Positions 32,216 to 42,479 of a DNA stretch of 64,000 nucleotides are shown piece after piece; position 1 is the stretch's first letter, and each line of letters opens with the position of its first letter. The translations under genes and the position numbers were made by a program. The notes beneath the pieces are model-generated. The model had not been told where the DNA came from, did no database searches, and saw only the letters and a list, made by a program, of their open reading frames with translations. The DNA comes from Diphasiastrum complanatum (lineage: Eukaryota > Streptophyta > Lycopodiopsida > Lycopodiales > Lycopodiaceae), in NCBI GenBank assembly GCA_029204225.1, contig CM055094.1:30191427-30255426 (forward strand), written 5' to 3'.

Positions 32216-32955
32216 CCCCAAGTCAAGCAGGTGGCATAGTTCTTGGTGAGGTTTGTCACCATGGACCAAGAGACCGAGTGCTGAGCATATTTAGGGCCAA
32301 TTGACAATTCAAGATTTTGAGGCTTGCCCCCACCGGATCATATGATATAGATTGAAGATTCTCAACTCTCATTATTCATGTGACAATTGAAACTCGACTC
32401 ATGACTCGTTATAACTTGTGTCACAAGCCAGTCTCTCCAAGCTCGTGAATCCTAGAAGCCGGTGTGTAGAATGAACCTCCCAACCATAGGCACCCCCTCT
32501 TTGAGTCCTTCTACCTGCTATTCTCGTCAGCTGGCACATGGCATCCACCTGTGAGTGATCAGTCCATATGGCATGCATGGCCCCTGTGACCTGTGAATAC
32601 TGAGTGACTCATAGGGTACCACCCCCGTGCCCCGCCAAAGACCTGTGACCCTCTTGGTCACCCCGACTACTTGTCGGCTAGCATCTCGTCACTGATGGCT
32701 AGGGTCCCGACGGTCAAAACACATCGCATCTCTGACAACTTGTCAGGCGGCCACACCGGGTCACTGCTCGTGACGCACCGGTCCCAACTTGGGACAGATG
32801 TCCTCCTCGGTCACCGGCCCTTGCCAATACTTGCCTCAGGCCCTCTGGTGACCGGCCGTGTCGAGGTCATGATAGAGTCGCAACTGGACTCTAACAACTT
32901 GTTACTACCAAGTAGTAGCAAATTGCAAATAATGCACAACAATTATCAATGATAT
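32216..32955. other. Unclassified GC-richer stretch within the old hAT remnant
   Basis: 32520-32900 is rich in GGTCACC/GGTGACC words and short stems around ACTTG (GACAACTTGTC, CCCAACTTGGG). It could be another private-word foldback repeat; no ends or duplication were found. Confidence 0.4.
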
Positions 32956-33105
32956 AATCAGCTTCAGAGACCTCAAAGTCAAATGAGTATGTTGATGATG
33001 ATGGAGATTCGCATGATAAGGTTGAGGCTGAGGGCAGCGATGATGACAAGGATGCACAGAGGAGCAAAGCAAAGCTAGGAGGAGTTGATAGTAATTATTG
33101 AGTGC

Positions 33106-34539
33106 TCAGTGTAGATAGTAGATATTAGATGCTTAGAGTACTCAGTAGCAACATGATACACCATTGAGCAATGAGCTATACGCTTTGTATTACTATTTCC
33201 GCCAGTGAACATGAGAATTGTCACTTGAGTGACTGATCATAACTGCATTTATTATGAATGATCACTATTGGGGCTTATGACAAGGGCACAAAGAAGGATG
33301 TGGTAATAACCAAGAATATCATAGATGGTCCATGATAGTAAGTAAGAAATGTAACAAGGATGCTTCAAGCACAACTAGTGAATAAGTATCTAGTAAGAAG
33401 CTATCGAGGGAGTGGACTCTTGTTGCCCCCCCCCCCCCCCCCCCAAAAGTAGATCTTAGGTCCACACATTGAAACAAAAATCACTTTTATAAACATGAGA
33501 AATGTATGTTGAAAAACATAATCAGCATACCTATATGAACAGAATTTGTTGAAGGAACCCCATCTCAAAAAATAGGAGCTATACCTCCAAGAGTATGTAG
33601 TAAGAAGATATTGAGGGAGCAGACTCTTGTTGTTTCCACAAGTAGATCCTAGGTCCACACAAAATCTATAAATAAGATAGGGGGTAATACCCCTAAAATC
33701 ACGTCCAGAATGTGGCACCAATGAACATAGATGGTTGTCGTCCATCATGCCAACTCTCTTTGATGCAAAAATTTTGAAGTGAGATATGTTGAGATAGAGA
33801 TATTCGATTGATGTGACATAGAGTTTTTTACACCTGTTGGTCAGCAAAGAATGTGAAGATCCACTTAGTATAAAAACATAATCTGTCTGTATAAAATAGA
33901 ATATTCTCCTATTTTGACAAAACTTTTACCTTCAAGATTTATTAAGCAAAAGCTCAATCGACAAGCTTAGAAATGCAATTTAACTCATCTTCAAGAATAG
34001 AATATGAAGATCCACTAAGAATTTGGAACAAAATCTTGCAACCAAAAAAACAAGTATTCCATTTTCACCCAAAGTTTAACTTTGCAATAAATTCACTTCT
34101 AGCAAGTGAAAAAAAGGATAGAAAATGGACCCTAAGGCTTGTAGGACATTTAGATCCACTCAAAAGAAGAATAGAAAAGTGTTGTCCATAAAATGTGAAA
34201 ACACCCCCTTTGCAAAAACAAATTAATTGCAATAAATATCAAAAGAGAACTAAGATTGATGTGTCATCTTCTTCTGTAGGTATGGCTTAATCTCGCACTT
34301 CCAAAAATGTATGTATGTCCAACTTTTGTCACCAAAAAACACAAAAGAGGTGATCTACAAAAGTTAAACATGCAATCTTTTGAAATTAAATGACAAAACT
34401 CAATTCTTATCACGAACCAAAAACTTTATGACAAAGAATGTTGATTTAGGACTAGAGAGATGAAATGACCAAAGAGAAAGCAACTAGATAGAAGAAAAAG
34501 AATTCAAAAAATATTCGCAACTTACAAACTTCTTCATAG
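33106..34539. other. Intron 1 sequence, unrecognised
   Basis: AT-rich. Partial direct duplication: AGTAAGAAG...TGAGGGAG...GACTCTTGTTG occurs at 33389-33424 and 33600-33634. No gene. Confidence 0.45.
33427..33443 (+). repeat. Poly-C tract
   Basis: 17 or so consecutive C residues. Confidence 0.9.
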
Positions 34540-34765
34540 ATTTTGATGTCAATGAAACAGAAAAGACTTTAAAGGACAATCATATAACAATCTTCTACAA
34601 AGGATGGCAAATGACATCACATATAATCAATAGCTAAGCCCTACAAGCCATAGCAATGAGTTCTCTCACAAAGAGCTCAAGCACCAAAGCTTAATAATGG
34701 GTGTCTCAAGTCCCTATTGATACACAAAAAATGCCTTAAAATGGAAGCTTCCAAAGGCTAGAGGA
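34540..34765 (+). repeat. Dispersed repeat, copy 2
   Basis: Diverged copy of 20385-20640, same orientation. Confidence 0.6.
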
Positions 34766-36387
34766 TATAAGACTCCAGAGAAAAGTGTGCCCTCCTCTAG
34801 ACCTCCTCGGCTTATGAATTAGTAATGATTGCGCATGTGGCCAACATAAAATGAAAATGAATAAAGAGGGCCTTGAGGGTGTACATGAATAAAAAGGGTG
34901 TGTAGTCAACATATGGAGCACACATACGTATAGGATGTCCATAACACCTCTAGAAACATATTTTATATAGTTGAGTATTCAGCTCAAGTTTTCAACGACA
35001 GAAATGCCAAAAGAAGGAACTAGAATAACCCGAAAATCTGATCTTCAAGAACATGCCAATATCTAGACCTACTACATGAGTGTCGATCAAGATAAAAAGG
35101 AAACTTGTGTATGCATGTTTCTGTTACAAGAATTTTCAGGAGTGTAGTGGTCCTTATAGGCAACCTATGAGCTACTTAAAATATGCCACGGTAGGGAACC
35201 ATTCAAGTATACCTTTTGCAAACAATACCTTAGGTAAATACATTCCTGACCGAATGAAATCACATTGCAGGTACCCTTTGCTCTAAGGGGTGAAAGTGAT
35301 ACTCACTCTCAATGCTAGTTGGGTCCCAAACTCATGGATGATGAGTGAGGATAAGGATGAACTTGTGAAAGACAACTCAATGGCCTACTTACAAATATAA
35401 AGCATCAATAATCTGGAAATCACGACATGGATCAATGAGCTGATTCTTTTCTCTGCAACTTGGGTCTGACAAGTAGGTGATTCAGCCATACACAGCCTGT
35501 GAACAATGCTTGACTGACCTCACAAAAACCGTTTCCTGAAAAAAAAATTGTGATCCAGGTCGCAGATTACTGACAAAGATCACTGACAATAAATATTCAA
35601 AATGTGCATTCCAATTCACTTCTGCAGCCACGATCTGCTTGAACTATGCTATGTGGTGCAATTAAATCTCAAAGTAGCAACTCGCTCTCATGAGCAGTAC
35701 TTGGCCAAGGATGGCCGTTGCTCTTATGCTACCAGACCAGGGTTGGCTAGAAATACACATGATAAGTGCAATTCAACCATATCACAGTAGCCACTTGCTC
35801 TCATGGGCTAATTGGGCAAGGATGGCTATTTAGTATAGAAACCAAACAACTTCTTGTAAAATGAGCAGATTCCCTTTTTAACTATCACTGAGAATGGTTA
35901 TCACAAGGATCAAGGCATCTTTTTTTGTAAGAAAAGCTTGCTGGTTAAAGTGTATCTGCAGTCGCATGAAACTGTCACCACAAGCGAGATTCAAACCAAC
36001 ATTCTTTAAGTAGGTCAAATCCAACACATTTTGAGGCAATTGGGCATCCGAATTTCAAATACATTCTTCCCAGCATATCAATTAATAACTCATTTCCACA
36101 TCAATGTCGATATGTCATGCTTGGAAGGCAGGCAGTAAATTTAAGGAGGTGAAGAAAAACTTGCAATGAAACCTTCGCTAACCAAATTAGGGCAACTACC
36201 CGTGACCTGCTCCTACACAGCCACTGAAAAGGGTTTGGTTTCCATTAGCAACTGTGAAAATAAACAGTAAATTGCACTCTTGGTTTGCCACGAAGATGAT
36301 GCAAGAGGATAGTCATCAATAATCACCACATTTTCCATCAAACTGATGATGATAAACCCTAAAGAGTGGAACAAATTGTTTATTTAC
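34766..36387. other. Intron 1, 5' end, with a small tandem duplication
   Basis: Mostly unrecognised. Blocks around CTCGCTCTCATGAGC...CAAGGATGGCC (35681-35718) and CTTGCTCTCATGGGC...CAAGGATGGC (35794-35830) are duplicated. Confidence 0.5.
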
Positions 36388-36570
36388 CTCCCGGGACACC
36401 TCGTCTGTTTTGCTCTGGCGTTGTGCATGAGTCTGCTCTGCAATCCATTTGCGCCTCTGATTGGGATATGAAAGAGGATGCCAAGGCTTCTGATTCAGGT
36501 AAGAATGGCTCCAGGCGGTGCCTTGCTTTGTCTTGTACTCCACTTCCTCCTTGCCTTTATCTTTCTTCAT
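36388..36570 (-). CDS. CIR1-like gene, exon 1 (start codon, Cir_N-type segment)
   Basis: Starts at an ATG in the context CCAAATGAAG and reads 61 codons. A lysine-rich start (MKKDKGKEEVEYKTKQ) leads into SHSYLNQKPWHPLSYPNQRR and then KWIAEQTHAQRQ, the Trp-His-Pro / Ala-Glu-Gln pattern of the Cir_N domain. It ends SRE at a good GTAAAT donor (36387-36386), phase 0. I recognise the block from plant CCHC zinc-knuckle homologues of CIR1. A non-coding upstream exon cannot be excluded. A short overlapping uORF precedes the start. Confidence 0.88.
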
Positions 36571-36583
36571 TTGGGTATCTCAT
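36557..36583 (-). promoter_or_regulatory. Overlapping upstream ORF of the CIR1-like gene
   Basis: ATG at 36583 opens 8 codons (MRYPNEER) in another frame and stops at 36557, 11 bases inside the main coding sequence. If transcribed, it could lower initiation at 36570. Confidence 0.5.
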
Positions 36584-36705
36584 GTACTATCTGTATCGAT
36601 AGAGAGAGCTTTGTAGTAGGCAAAATGAATATGAGGAAGAAGAGAGAATCAAGACCCTCATGCAAGGAGGTGAGCCATCCAGCCATCCAGGGGGATTAAT
36701 GGCAA

Positions 36706-36713
36706 ATTATATT
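36706..36713 (-). promoter_or_regulatory. Possible TATA element of the CIR1-like gene
   Basis: AAAATATAATTT on the minus strand about 140 bp before the ATG. In AT-rich DNA this is weak evidence. Confidence 0.3.
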
Positions 36714-36849
36714 TTACTCTCACCAGTTGGATTTTTGGCACTTAGACTCTCTTTGACGATTTTACTTGAAAATGTGGCAAAAGGCTGAATTTTGTGACAA
36801 AATCCAACGACAAAGCACTTTAAATGCCATTGAATCATAGTAATCATTA

Positions 36850-37262
36850 TCCAAGGTTTGGCTGAAGTGGTTAGCTTAGCATCTAAAGTTTCTTTGGTCC
36901 CAAGTTCAAAACCCTTGGAAACCAAGATGCATTGTTAAACCTAGATGCATTCAAAAAAAAAAAAACCAAGATACATTAAATCATAGTTGTAGATGCAATG
37001 GGGTTGATGAGTTGGGTTAGCTTGGCATCCAAAGTTTCTTTGGTCCTGGCTCAAATCCCCCATGGTAACAAAGGTATATTGAAGGGTTTCCAATGGGTTT
37101 GGCTCATGTGGTTAGCTAGGCATCCAAAGTTTCTCTAGTCCGAAGACATATTAAATCATAGTTCTCCAACCAGTTTGGCTTAGTTGGTTAGCTAGGCATC
37201 CAAAGTTTCTCTAGTCCCAAGTTCAAGCGTCGCTTGGAAAGCGCGATGCATTAAATCATAGT
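36850..37262 (+). repeat. Array of four tRNA-derived SINE-like units
   Basis: Four diverged units (starting about 36857, 36997, 37097, 37173) share GTTTGGCTTAGTTGGTTAGC, GGCATCCAAAGTTTCT and TCCCAAGTTCAA. The first resembles a pol III A box in tRNA context; AAGTTCAAAACCC and AAGTTCAAGC resemble a B box. Another partial copy (CATTGGCATCCAAAATTTCT) lies near 43575. The array begins about 280 bp upstream of the CIR1-like start codon. Confidence 0.7.
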
Positions 37263-37299
37263 TAGATCCAATAGGGTTGGCTGATTTTCTCAAGTGCAA

Positions 37300-38015
37300 G
37301 TGTTCGAAGGACACCAACTTTATTTGTTTCCAAAAATTTATCAGATGAGACTTTGTCAGATCTCAGAGATCAAGGCTAGGATAGTAAAACAAATAATGAT
37401 ATAGAATGCAGGATAAAATAGTTGTCAACGATCTTCCGTTATCATATCAAAAACAAATGCTCAGTCTCACATTTAGCTATATGAGATTCAAGAAAACTGA
37501 TGGTACATGGCTACCACTAGATCAAGACTTCCAACTAATCGAGTAGTATCAATATGAAGAAAGCACAAAATACTCTACAAATTGAGTAGTATCAACATGA
37601 GGAAGGCACAAAATACTTGCTATTTTGATCCAATTCATAAGAGATGACCACAACTCGGATTTTGAAGCTAAAAAGCCTGTAAATAAAAAAACCATTAGAT
37701 CTCTCTTCACTCAAATGCATTCATCACATCCTAACCCTAACATCTAGCCTAAAGATCCATTTGATCAACCCTAATTAGGGCCAATATCTCGAGATCCAAA
37801 AACAATAAGAAAATTGGTATTTTAAGCTCCCATTTTTTCTCTACCCTATCCATGCACTCTTTGGCCACATTCCAAAGGTACCATTCCAAAGCCAAGTTAA
37901 TGATTTGACTTAGAATAAGGTATCCTATGCTTTTGGCACGTGTGACATCCCACAACATGGCCTCAAAGTCATTTACAAGTGAAAATTATGCAAACTAGCT
38001 TGTGTAATTTTAACA
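37300..38015 (-). repeat. 3' LTR of minus-strand copia B
   Basis: On the minus strand GAGGAGGAG (polypurine tract, 38016-38024) precedes TGTTAAAATTACACAAGC. The far end is not fixed; about 37300 is a guess from the change in sequence. Confidence 0.6.
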
Positions 38016-38267
38016 CTCCTCCTCACAACTAGTTTGAAGATAACATAGACTTGCTTATCAAATCTAGGGCTAATATTAACTTCACAAATGCAGCTCTTTG
38101 AAGTGTTTTAGTGAGGATATCACCAACACATTCACTACTTGCCACATGCTCCAAGATATCTCCTTAGATTGCACCTTTTCTCTCACAAAATGAGAGAGAT
38201 CTCAATATGCTTTGACCTTGCATGGAAGATTGGATTGGTTGCAAGGTGTTGGGTTGGAATGTTGTGA

Positions 38268-39134
38268 TTATAAAGAGTTGGAACAACATCTAAACTCATG
38301 ATCTTCAGCTCCATAAGTAGCCTTTTGATCCATAGAAGCTCCTTTGTGGTGATAGTGAGAGCTTTGTACTCGGCCTTGGTTGAAGAAAGTGAGATAGTTT
38401 CTTGTTTCTTTGATAACCAAGAAACAACTCCTCCACCAATGAATGTTGCATAGGCACTTGTGGACTTCTATCCCTTTTGTCACCTACAAAATTTGACTCA
38501 CTAAAGGCATACAAATCAATAACATCTCCTCTATAGAGAATTCCATGATCTAGAGTGCCCGAGATGTATCTCAAGATCCTTTTAGCACTTTTTCAATGTA
38601 TGACCAATGGATCTTGCATATATTGACTTAGCCTACACGCACTAAAGAATAGATCAAGCCTAGTTATGGTGATCCACATTAAGGAGCCTATAAGCTGCCT
38701 ATAAAGACTGATGTCTATAAAGGATGCTTCATCACTTTCATTGAGCACTTTTACATCTTGCTTCATTGGTGTTTCTACATGCTTGCAATCTTGCATTCTA
38801 AATCTATTGAGAAAACTTTGAGCATACTCGGGGTGACTAATGAGGATGAAATATGAACCTCTAAGTACTTCTATGCCCAATATAAAGTGAAGTTGACCAA
38901 GATCTACCATCTTAAATTCTAGAGATAGACTTTTCTTGGTTTTCTCAAAATGCCATCAATGTTATCACCACTAAGTATGATGTCATCTACATAGATCAAT
39001 AATAGTACAATGCCATATACATCAAACATTATGTACAAGCTTCTATCATATTCACTTTGAGTGAATTCAATACAAACTAAGAAATCATTGAGTCTTGAAT
39101 TCCAAGACCTTGGTGCTTGCTTCAAACCATACAA
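38268..39134 (-). pseudogene. Copia B RT (C-terminal) and RNase H
   Basis: Minus strand: YGLKQAPRSWNSRLNDFLVC, LIYVDDIILSG (catalytic YVDD), MVDLGQLHFILGIEVLRGSY, CKHVETPMKQDVKV, LIGSLMWITITR, RYISGTLDHGILYRG, FSESNFVGDKRDRS, broken by stops and frameshifts. Protease, integrase and RT fingers are missing; the element is cut off at about 39140. It is close to copia A at 49.4-52.3 kb. Confidence 0.83.
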
Positions 39135-39164
39135 GCTCCTTTGAAGATGACGTACTTTACCTTC

Positions 39165-39595
39165 CTTCCACTAAGTATGATGACATTCCAAAGGGAATCA
39201 TTCTCAACTCTACTCTCTATTAATGGTGCTAAAAAGTCAATTTTTACAACAAGTGATCAAGAGTGTAGGATTGTTGGTGTTGGAACCATACCCTTATGTC
39301 TAGAATCTTCTAAAAGGTTTAATCTAGACAATGTGCTTTATGTTCCGTCTATCACCAAAAACTTGCTTGGTGCTAGTCAATTGATGTGGATAATGGTTAT
39401 GATGTCCACTTCAAGCATGGTTTTTGCTCTATGATTTGCACTTGGTGTCACCTCCTTTGTTATCTTCAAAAGAGTTTGGTCGTGGATGGTTGTTGTTGTC
39501 GATTTACTAAGAAAGTTTTAGCTTTTGGTAAAAGTTGTGGCTACCTTTACAAATTAAGCCATTGCTATTCTACCAACAGTCAAGCTCGCATTGAA
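39165..39595 (+). pseudogene. Copia protease / GAG-pre-integrase fragment, opposite orientation
   Basis: Plus strand: KSIFTTSDQECRIVGVGTIP, LCLESSKRFNLDNVLYVPSI, TKNLLGASQL, then KVLAFGKSCGYLYKLSH. This matches the protease region of copia A (KSIFTANDHECKVEGVGSI), but lies between minus-strand gag and minus-strand RT. The D-S-G site itself is not included. Confidence 0.75.
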
Positions 39596-40205
39596 TCTGG
39601 CTGCTCCGCCTTCGTCTTCTTGTCCTTGAAGTTCTTCTTCTTGGACTGCTACTTACTAGAGTACAATACCATTGATTTGGTACTTGTTGTAGATAAGCTC
39701 TTTCTCCTAACTTCTTCTTGCAATAGACTTGTTGTCAACTTCTGGAGTGATAGCGCATGAGTATTGCTCAAGAGCAATATTAGGTTGTCATAAGAGGATG
39801 GAAGACGAGAAGAGACATTGTTGAGTCTTCTTCAGAAATAGGAGAACCTATTGCAGCTAGTTGATTCAACAACTATTTGAACTCATTCAAATGATCATTG
39901 ACTAAGGTGCCTTTGCTCATTTTGAGTGTAAGGACCTTCTTTCTTAGGAAGAGATGAGCCGATACAACTGAAGTCTCATAGATACTTGTGAAGATATCCC
40001 ACGCTCCTTTGGAGGTGTTATTGTTTGACACATGAGCAATCTGAGTGTCTTTCAGATTCAAGGATACAATGGCAAGAGCTTTGCCATCCTTTGTTTCCCA
40101 TGTTGGGAGCATTTCAGGTTCTGTCGGTCTGGCTATAGAACCATTTACATATCCCCATAGCTCCTTTTCGATAAGATCATCCTCATCTTGAATTTCCACA
40201 TGTGA
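39590..40205 (-). pseudogene. Copia E gag
   Basis: Minus strand: MEIQDEDDLIEKELWGYVNG, TWETKDGKALAIVSLNLKDT, GAWDIFTSIYE and FLRKKVLTLKMSKGTLVNDH (UBN2-type gag), then after a frame change LQEEVRRKSLSTTSTKS and KNFKDKKTKAEQPD, the basic segment before a zinc knuckle. The knuckle itself is lost. Confidence 0.8.
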
Positions 40206-40371
40206 AAATCATCTTCGTTGAACTTGTTGATCAAGCAGATCTTTGAGGTTGAATATTTCATTATGATCGATGAACAGAGATTGAACACAAATAGAATATA
40301 AACTATCTCTAGAAAAACAAAAATGTATTAAGTTTCTTTTATATCCTATAGACTCTAGTAAATCCAAAGCC

Positions 40372-40383
40372 GCTCTGATACCA
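40372..40383 (-). promoter_or_regulatory. Copia E primer-binding site
   Basis: TGGTATCAGAGC on the minus strand, 3 bases after the LTR end CCAACA. Confidence 0.85.
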
Positions 40384-40386
40384 ATG

Positions 40387-41414
40387 TGTTGGAACAACAA
40401 GGTCTATGCCATAGCGGAAATGGAGGCCATTGTCCCAACAGATGAAAAAAATGAACAGTGATAATTGATGATAAGGATCTAGATTTCTTAGAGAACGGAG
40501 TGATAGAGCAGTTCTAATTATGTTGATTAATGAGTATTAGTGTAGGTGTCATAGACAACCATAGAGAGAGATTGCATAAACAATTAGGCGTCTGAGACAG
40601 CCATGCAGTTCTCTAATATTGATATTTTGATATAAAGAAATGCTAAACGATTAAGCATCGAAGACAGCCATACATTTCTTCGTTTATGATACTTGCGGAA
40701 TAAGAGTGAGAGATAATTAAAATTCAACAAGAATGCAATGAGATAGAACAATAGCGAATCTGTATATTCAATGTTGTAATAACAAATATCAGATCACAAG
40801 ACAATTGCGCTGATAAGCGCATGATCCTACCTACAAAAACAAATCAAATGTTATGGACTGAATATTTACTCTCTCTCTATATTCTCTAACTTTGAGGAGT
40901 CAGATACTATGAAAATTTGTTTTTTGTTGTTTGATCTTTGTCATATCTTCCACACACCTTTCTCCAATCCCTCATTTACATATATATAGTTGCTGGATGA
41001 TCTTGTGTTATTCTAACTTTACAATTACAAGATCGTTAACAGTTGTTTAACTGATTAATTAGGTCAATTATTATTGGAGTGTGAAGACGTAGATAGTCTG
41101 TACGTGAAATCCTATGCAAATATGCACAGTATCGCATTTTTCACATCTTTCAGGAAAATGTGATATTCTCCAGAATGGCCTGAAATCTCCAGTTAGCACT
41201 TGTGTCGCATTTTTCGCAAATACTCATAATGACTCGAAAGTGAAATAGAAGACTTTGTCAGGTTTTTCGCCTTTTGTGTCTATTGAAGTTTGCAAGTTAA
41301 AATGTAGACTATTGTGACAAATAGTTCAAAAATGAAGACTTCTTTGAGAGAGTGATTTACATAGAAGAAAAGGAGGGCTGTTAGGATGAGTAGGAGTAAG
41401 ATTAAATTCCAACA
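40387..41414 (-). repeat. 5' LTR of copia E
   Basis: Minus strand from TGTTGGAATTTAATC (41414) to TGTTCCAACA (40387). Contains GTCGCATTTTTCGC words (41130-41280) and ATGGCTGTCT...GACGCC, shared with the solo LTR at 9245. TATA-like TATATATATG near 40985. The 5' limit is inferred. Confidence 0.65.
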
Positions 41415-41716
41415 CGTCGTACTCCCGCTACGGGCAAAAGCCTTGTTGGTCACCACATGTTTGATCGTCAGCTCCGCTCATGTCGACAAGATCTCCAAAA
41501 TCTCCTTTCGATACCTTCTTTTCTATTTCCATACTCACTCTACCCATCCCCTACCCACATACAATTGGGCCCACCTAGTCTACAAAGAGCTATATTTCGC
41601 TCTTAACAAACTAAATAAATCTTTACTGGTGGCTTACGAACTGACATTATTCTAGCCAAACTTCTTGACACCCAACCCCGCCCTGCAAAATCCACTGTCG
41701 CTTGCCAAGCCCTTTT
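41415..41716. other. Unrecognised spacer
   Basis: No repeat or coding match. Confidence 0.4.
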
Positions 41717-42470
41717 TGTTGGAAATTAAGCCCAGAGTTGTCTCCTTGGTGAATGACTAATTCCTATTTCATGATTCTTCCTGCATGCTTATTGATCATT
41801 GATCTAGGGTCAGGTGAAACCTATTTTTGGTTCAAAGTCTACTCATTTGATACCTGCAAGAATCATAACTTAGATAGCCAAACTATTTGAAGAACGTCTA
41901 CATAGGGCTTCCAGCTGATCTCCAGCAAAGGGTAACCAATAATGTCATAATTTCAAGTTCAAATGTTAAGTTTAATAACTTGAAGTCATTGAAGACTTGG
42001 CCATCTTCAAGGACTTCCACAAAACTTGCATCTAGAACAAGTCTGCAGATTTACATTACTTTTTCAACAGTCTGCAGAAATATATTAAGTGTCGCACATT
42101 CTCAAAAACTGTGACTCTTGCCTTTGACTTCTTCCGTTCAATTATTGTGACGAAGTCAACTTGTTACTAGTTCAAAAGTTTAAGCATTTTCAACACCTTC
42201 GGCTTTTTTGCATTTTCCTGAAAAATGCAAAGAGAGAGAGAGAGAAAATTCTCGAAGGTCCTCCATTTTTAAGGGTTAATCTGTTAAAGACATGTTCGCC
42301 TTTTTTTTAAGGACACCTTCAACTTTTTAAGGGCACCTTAAACTGTTTACGGGCACCTTCGGCTTTTTCGCAAAATTCCGAAGAGAGAAAAATGCCGAAG
42401 GTCATCTATTTTGAACGAGGAACATTCCCAGCCACTTCCCAAAATTTGCGAATTCTTCAAAATTCAAATC
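41717..42470 (+). repeat. Partial LTR, family of the 9245 solo LTR
   Basis: Begins TGTTGGAAATTAAGCCC. Shares GAAGAACGTCTACA, GCTGATCTCCA, GAAGTCATTGAAGACTTGG, GTCATCTATTTT and GAGGAACATTCC with 9245-10015. The 3' part with the TATA box is missing. Confidence 0.8.
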
Positions 42471-42479
42471 TATTTCAGG

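Larger units (their letters stand above)
27858..33105 (+). mobile_element. Old hAT (DUF659-type) transposase gene remnant, split by a second hAT element
   Basis: Three separated exon remains in correct order: 27858-27948 (LRTRELVAEQDSINKDLDYI-KRSW), 28132-28240 (FGCTIISYGWSDTRKRHILN, ISVSSCM, TTFLRA) and 32089-32215 (VVTDNVSNCVVMTRLVQKAY, PHIFWTP), then an acidic tail (about 32956-33100). AG acceptors precede the second (28130-28131) and third (32087-32088). DGW has become YGW, and a frameshift follows THC. The BED finger and N-terminus are lost to the left. The second hAT gene at 28.8-31.2 kb lies inside one of its introns. Confidence 0.75.
1..36570 (-). other. CIR1-like zinc-knuckle gene, overall span (5 exons, open at left edge)
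   Basis: Five exons on the minus strand join in one frame: 36388-36570 (phase 0 out), 20073-20135 (0 in, 0 out), 5659-5816 (0 in, 2 out), 3978-4100 (1 base completes the codon, 2 out) and 1-175 (1 base completes the codon). Every junction lies at AG and at GT, or GC in one case. The protein order fits the plant relatives of human CIR1 (corepressor interacting with RBPJ): Cir_N-type segment, FMYMRPPGY block, CX2CX4HX6C knuckle. Such proteins are nuclear and are linked to splicing and transcription; that role is family knowledge. Introns of 16,252, 14,256, 1,558 and 3,802 bp are filled with transposons. The C-terminal part lies off-window. Confidence 0.88.

Noticed and set aside
32520-32900. 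Another foldback element with GGTCACC words
   Set aside because: The words are present but no terminal inverted repeats or target duplication could be fixed; kept only as an unclassified stretch.
36850-37262. Functional tRNA genes
   Set aside because: A- and B-box-like parts are diverged and no cloverleaf with an anticodon stem can be drawn; SINE-like units fit better.
37300-41414. Copia B and copia E as one element with two LTRs
   Set aside because: The LTR at 38015 (TGTTAAAATTACAC) and the LTR at 40387-41414 share no clear similarity.
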